Source: CAZFGK01 sp964518635
GTDB lineage: Bacteria > Zixibacteria > MSB-5A5 > GN15 > FEB-12
NCBI GenBank assembly: GCA_964518635.1
Contig: CAZFGK010000030.1
Span: 1 to 23,588, forward strand
Length of the DNA stretch: 23,588 nucleotides
Reading direction: 5' to 3'
Each line of letters begins with the position of its first letter. Position 1 is the stretch's first letter. Made by a program: the position numbers and the translations under genes. Below, piece after piece: positions 22,301-23,588 of this stretch. The notes below the pieces were generated by a model. It was not told the origin of the DNA. It did not search any database and saw only the letters and a program-made list of their open reading frames with translations.

Positions 22301-23588
22301 TCCTCTGTCACCTATTGCCAGTATGTCACCACCGTCGCCCGTCCGTCCGCGGACAGCGTGATCGTCGGCTTTGCTCCGGCAGTACCGGGGATGACAGTGA
22401 GCGTACCAGTCAACTTCATCAACTCCTGCGATCTCACCTCGATGTTCGCTTGCTTGACCTGGGATCCGACCAAGTTGACACTTGAAAGTGTGAACTATGA
22501 TGGATCACGAGTCTCGGCAATCGCTGACAAGAGTGAACTGATCAACACCGACTCCGGTACCGTGAGCTTGATAGTCAACGTCGCTCAAGGTGAAGAAGTC
22601 GGTTCTGGTAAGGGACTCTGGGCGAATTTGGTCTTCTCAGTCTTCTGCAAAACCGAGCCCGGTATCTATGCGATCACGACTGATGACCTTGATGTCCCAG
22701 TCTCATTCGGTCGCAATTGCGGCGGCGCACTCGAAACCATCGAACCGACATTCTTAGAAGGTGGCGTGATTATCGACACCGCTCTCAATTATGTCTGCGG
22801 TGTTGTTGTCGATCCGCTTGATAACGCCATCGAAGGGGCGACGGTCCAGTTGTATGCTGACTTCCCGAACGGAAGCGCGGCCTACACCACCAGTTCGTCA
22901 TCCTCCGGCGGCTTTGCTTTCTCTGAATTCTCTATCAATCCGTTTGATCTCTACGCCTACAAAGCGGGTTACTACCCGGCATCACTTGCCGATCTCACCT
23001 TTGGTGAGAAGGGCGTGAAGTTGGTCCTTCGTCCGATTGATACGTTCACCCCGACCAGCGAATGGGTCGACTACTACTGCGATGAGAACACCACCTTCGG
23101 CGCAGCAATGCCCGTCGGTTCTGTTGTCGAAGCAAAGACTCCGAATGGTCTGCTCGTCGGACAGTTCGAAGTCACCGAAGCTGGCAAGTACGGCTTCATG
23201 CCGGTCTATCGTGCGAACAATCAGTTCGGCGATAACGGCGCTGTCACCGGTGAAGTGATTACGTTCTACATCAATGGCGCGATTGCCGTCGCTGATGGGG
23301 ATGTCGTCTATCCGTCTGAATACGCCCAGAAACTGGTCTGTCTCTCGGCTGGTGGCACGGTCATCAAGACCTGCACCTTGAACGAGGGTTGGAATCTGGT
23401 GAGCTGGAATGTGAATACGACCTCTGATGACATCGTCGATGTCCTCGGACCGTACATGGATAAGATCGATGTCGTCCTCGGCTTCGAACAGGGTGGTCTC
23501 ACCTACGATCCGGAACTCCCGCAGTTCTCGACCCTCTGGTCAGTCGATCACTTCAGCGGCTACTGGATCCGCGTCAAAACGGGTCAGG
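19334..23588 (+). CDS. Large secreted multidomain protein with BACON-like repeats (3' end outside window)
   Basis: From ATG 19334 the frame is open to the window edge, at least 1418 codons. TGGAGGA about 11 nt upstream is a good ribosome site. Residues 1-24 are a signal peptide (MRKVLGIVVV...GSGYA). An unrecognised domain of about 165 residues follows. Seven repeats of about 101 residues, BACON-like beta modules with VNPxSLTF starts and W-L/I-x-L/I cores, fill 19907-22024. Next come a diverged repeat, a cohesin-like domain (about 22350-22795, VPVNFINSCDLTSMFACLTWDP), a carboxypeptidase-regulatory-like beta domain (22790-23033, VCGVVVDPLDNAIEGATVQL) and a GWNLVSWNV module near 23390. No catalytic motif is seen. 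A surface or extracellular binding/adhesion role is inferred. A sorting signal, if any, would be beyond the window. Confidence 0.88.
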   Translation, partial: MRKVLGIVVVAVVALFTLVGSGYAQDQGNKDSLILVVTPPNALDANPKMKAEVYIYADAQSIVSASSGFKWDIPGDKAVMDSAFFTPEVIGFWNFVRSVYRGDDINQTNLFNQFIMAGTRISGNGVPASPTRRLISSYFWSVPGWTNTDSVVFDTSVFSGGSVLKFVALGNVTIIPNWNGKFVVRDPNAPSATIGVNPGSLTFTATEGGANPSDQTFDVTSSPSGVSFNATESAPWLILTNASGNAPGTVTASVNITGLAPGTYNADITVNGAGATNNPQTVAVSLTVSASPKVLVVTPSTVNFLAEFGGPNPAGDIYGVSELGGGAINFTSTENTPWFGITGGDGVTPATPTVNVDIAGLAPGFYTDSITITSPGAIGSPKKAAVNLTITEQPALGVNPDSLTFNANVGGPNPSNQAFEVTSSIRTVDYNATENISWLSLTNASGNTSAGTVTASVDVAGLSAGTLVDTITVNGTGVSNSPQRVIVVLNLVEAAKTLVVTPSTLTFNAQMGGGNPAAQNYNVSELGGGTIAFTSTKLQSWLTITNGDGNTPASPSVAVDMTGLSAGVYVDTITVTSAGALESPKTIVVTFNLTAQPTIAVNPSVLSFSATEGGPNPSGQTFDVTSQNGSVVFGASESATWITLGNSGGPTPGTVTVNVNIAGVTAGSYTDTITVVAAQASNSPQQVIVNLTVNAAPKILVANPTSLTFVAEFDGSNPSDQLVDITELGGDAIDFAATENQTWLSLTGTPGTTPGALTAAVNISGLAVGVYNATVVVKSTEADSLLVPVQLTITAGPANYLYAQPTSFNLNFAPGDVPGTYAVLVQDSLSKDLVFNVSANGNIALETFTGTTPENAFFTVDIAGLSSGIYADTIVITSSGAVNTLRVPVVYTIEACPELQISKTSSNVVVTVGDSVLVVDTVQITSTVGPVFWTVELSNGFGLSASEGTTPSVVTLTRMVRGTQIGEDTTCVTFATPEPGVEDDPNPCPSSVTYCQYVTTVARPSADSVIVGFAPAVPGMTVSVPVNFINSCDLTSMFACLTWDPTKLTLESVNYDGSRVSAIADKSELINTDSGTVSLIVNVAQGEEVGSGKGLWANLVFSVFCKTEPGIYAITTDDLDVPVSFGRNCGGALETIEPTFLEGGVIIDTALNYVCGVVVDPLDNAIEGATVQLYADFPNGSAAYTTSSSSSGGFAFSEFSINPFDLYAYKAGYYPASLADLTFGEKGVKLVLRPIDTFTPTSEWVDYYCDENTTFGAAMPVGSVVEAKTPNGLLVGQFEVTEAGKYGFMPVYRANNQFGDNGAVTGEVITFYINGAIAVADGDVVYPSEYAQKLVCLSAGGTVIKTCTLNEGWNLVSWNVNTTSDDIVDVLGPYMDKIDVVLGFEQGGLTYDPELPQFSTLWSVDHFSGYWIRVKTGQ
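19907..22024 (+). repeat. Seven tandem ~303-bp coding repeats in an A-B-A-B-A-B-x order
   Basis: Repeat starts are at 19907, 20210, 20516, 20819, 21125, 21425 and 21725, so the period is 300-306 bp. Copies 1, 3, 5 share VNPxSLTFxAxxGGxNPSxQ and VTS; copies 2, 4, 6 share K-LVVTPSTxxF, GGxNP and SELGGGxIxFTST. Copy 7 is degenerate. The unit of duplication was therefore a two-domain block of about 609 bp. Confidence 0.85.

Overview
The window looks like a chromosomal segment of an uncultivated diderm bacterium, probably a member of the FCB group such as candidate phylum Zixibacteria. This placement is an inference. It rests on an LpxH-type lipid A enzyme (outer membrane), several weak Shine-Dalgarno sites, a very large secreted protein with BACON-like repeats followed by cohesin-like, carboxypeptidase-regulatory-like and 'GWNLVS' modules, and short intergenic repeats common in such genomes. 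No 16S rRNA or tRNA was seen to confirm it.

Layout. 1-510: gene-poor DNA with dispersed short repeats and a 27-nt inverted repeat. 511-1935: a PD-(D/E)XK-type nuclease-like gene interrupted by one in-frame TAA. 1936-2155: spacer with another repeat copy. 2156-5125 (+): purL and an LpxH-like phosphoesterase, almost certainly co-transcribed. 5160-7276 (-): a HIT-family hydrolase/phosphorylase followed by an aconitase/LeuC-like protein that lacks its Fe-S and catalytic residues and carries two N-terminal HTH-like repeats. 7356-8417 (+): a HEPN/MNT-type toxin-antitoxin pair with a readable promoter and two operator palindromes 21 bp apart. 8418-8717: a second repeat island with a terminator. 8718-9410 (+): an unrecognised gene.

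9420-14960 (-) is one tight, overlapping operon in transcription order: CorC/HlyC-family CBS protein, two exported proteins of unknown function, a CDF zinc/cation exporter, and an RlmD/RumA-type rRNA uracil methyltransferase. 15075-15941 (-): htpX protease with a good terminator. 16064-18151 (-): a glutamate-transporter-fold (SDF) symporter with an unusual tail of about 280 residues, rich in Arg, Gly and Asp. 18521-18901 (+): VanZ-like membrane protein. 19334 to the right edge (+): the large secreted repeat protein, truncated by the window.

Most of the window is housekeeping (purine synthesis, lipid A, rRNA modification, envelope proteolysis, ion transport). The accessory material is concentrated in 1-2100 and 7360-9410, where repeats, a broken nuclease and a toxin-antitoxin pair occur. 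The most unusual single item is the HTH-fused, apparently catalytically dead aconitase homologue. Next come the symporter with the RNA-binding-protein-like tail and the operator/promoter/start-codon overlap of the toxin-antitoxin module.
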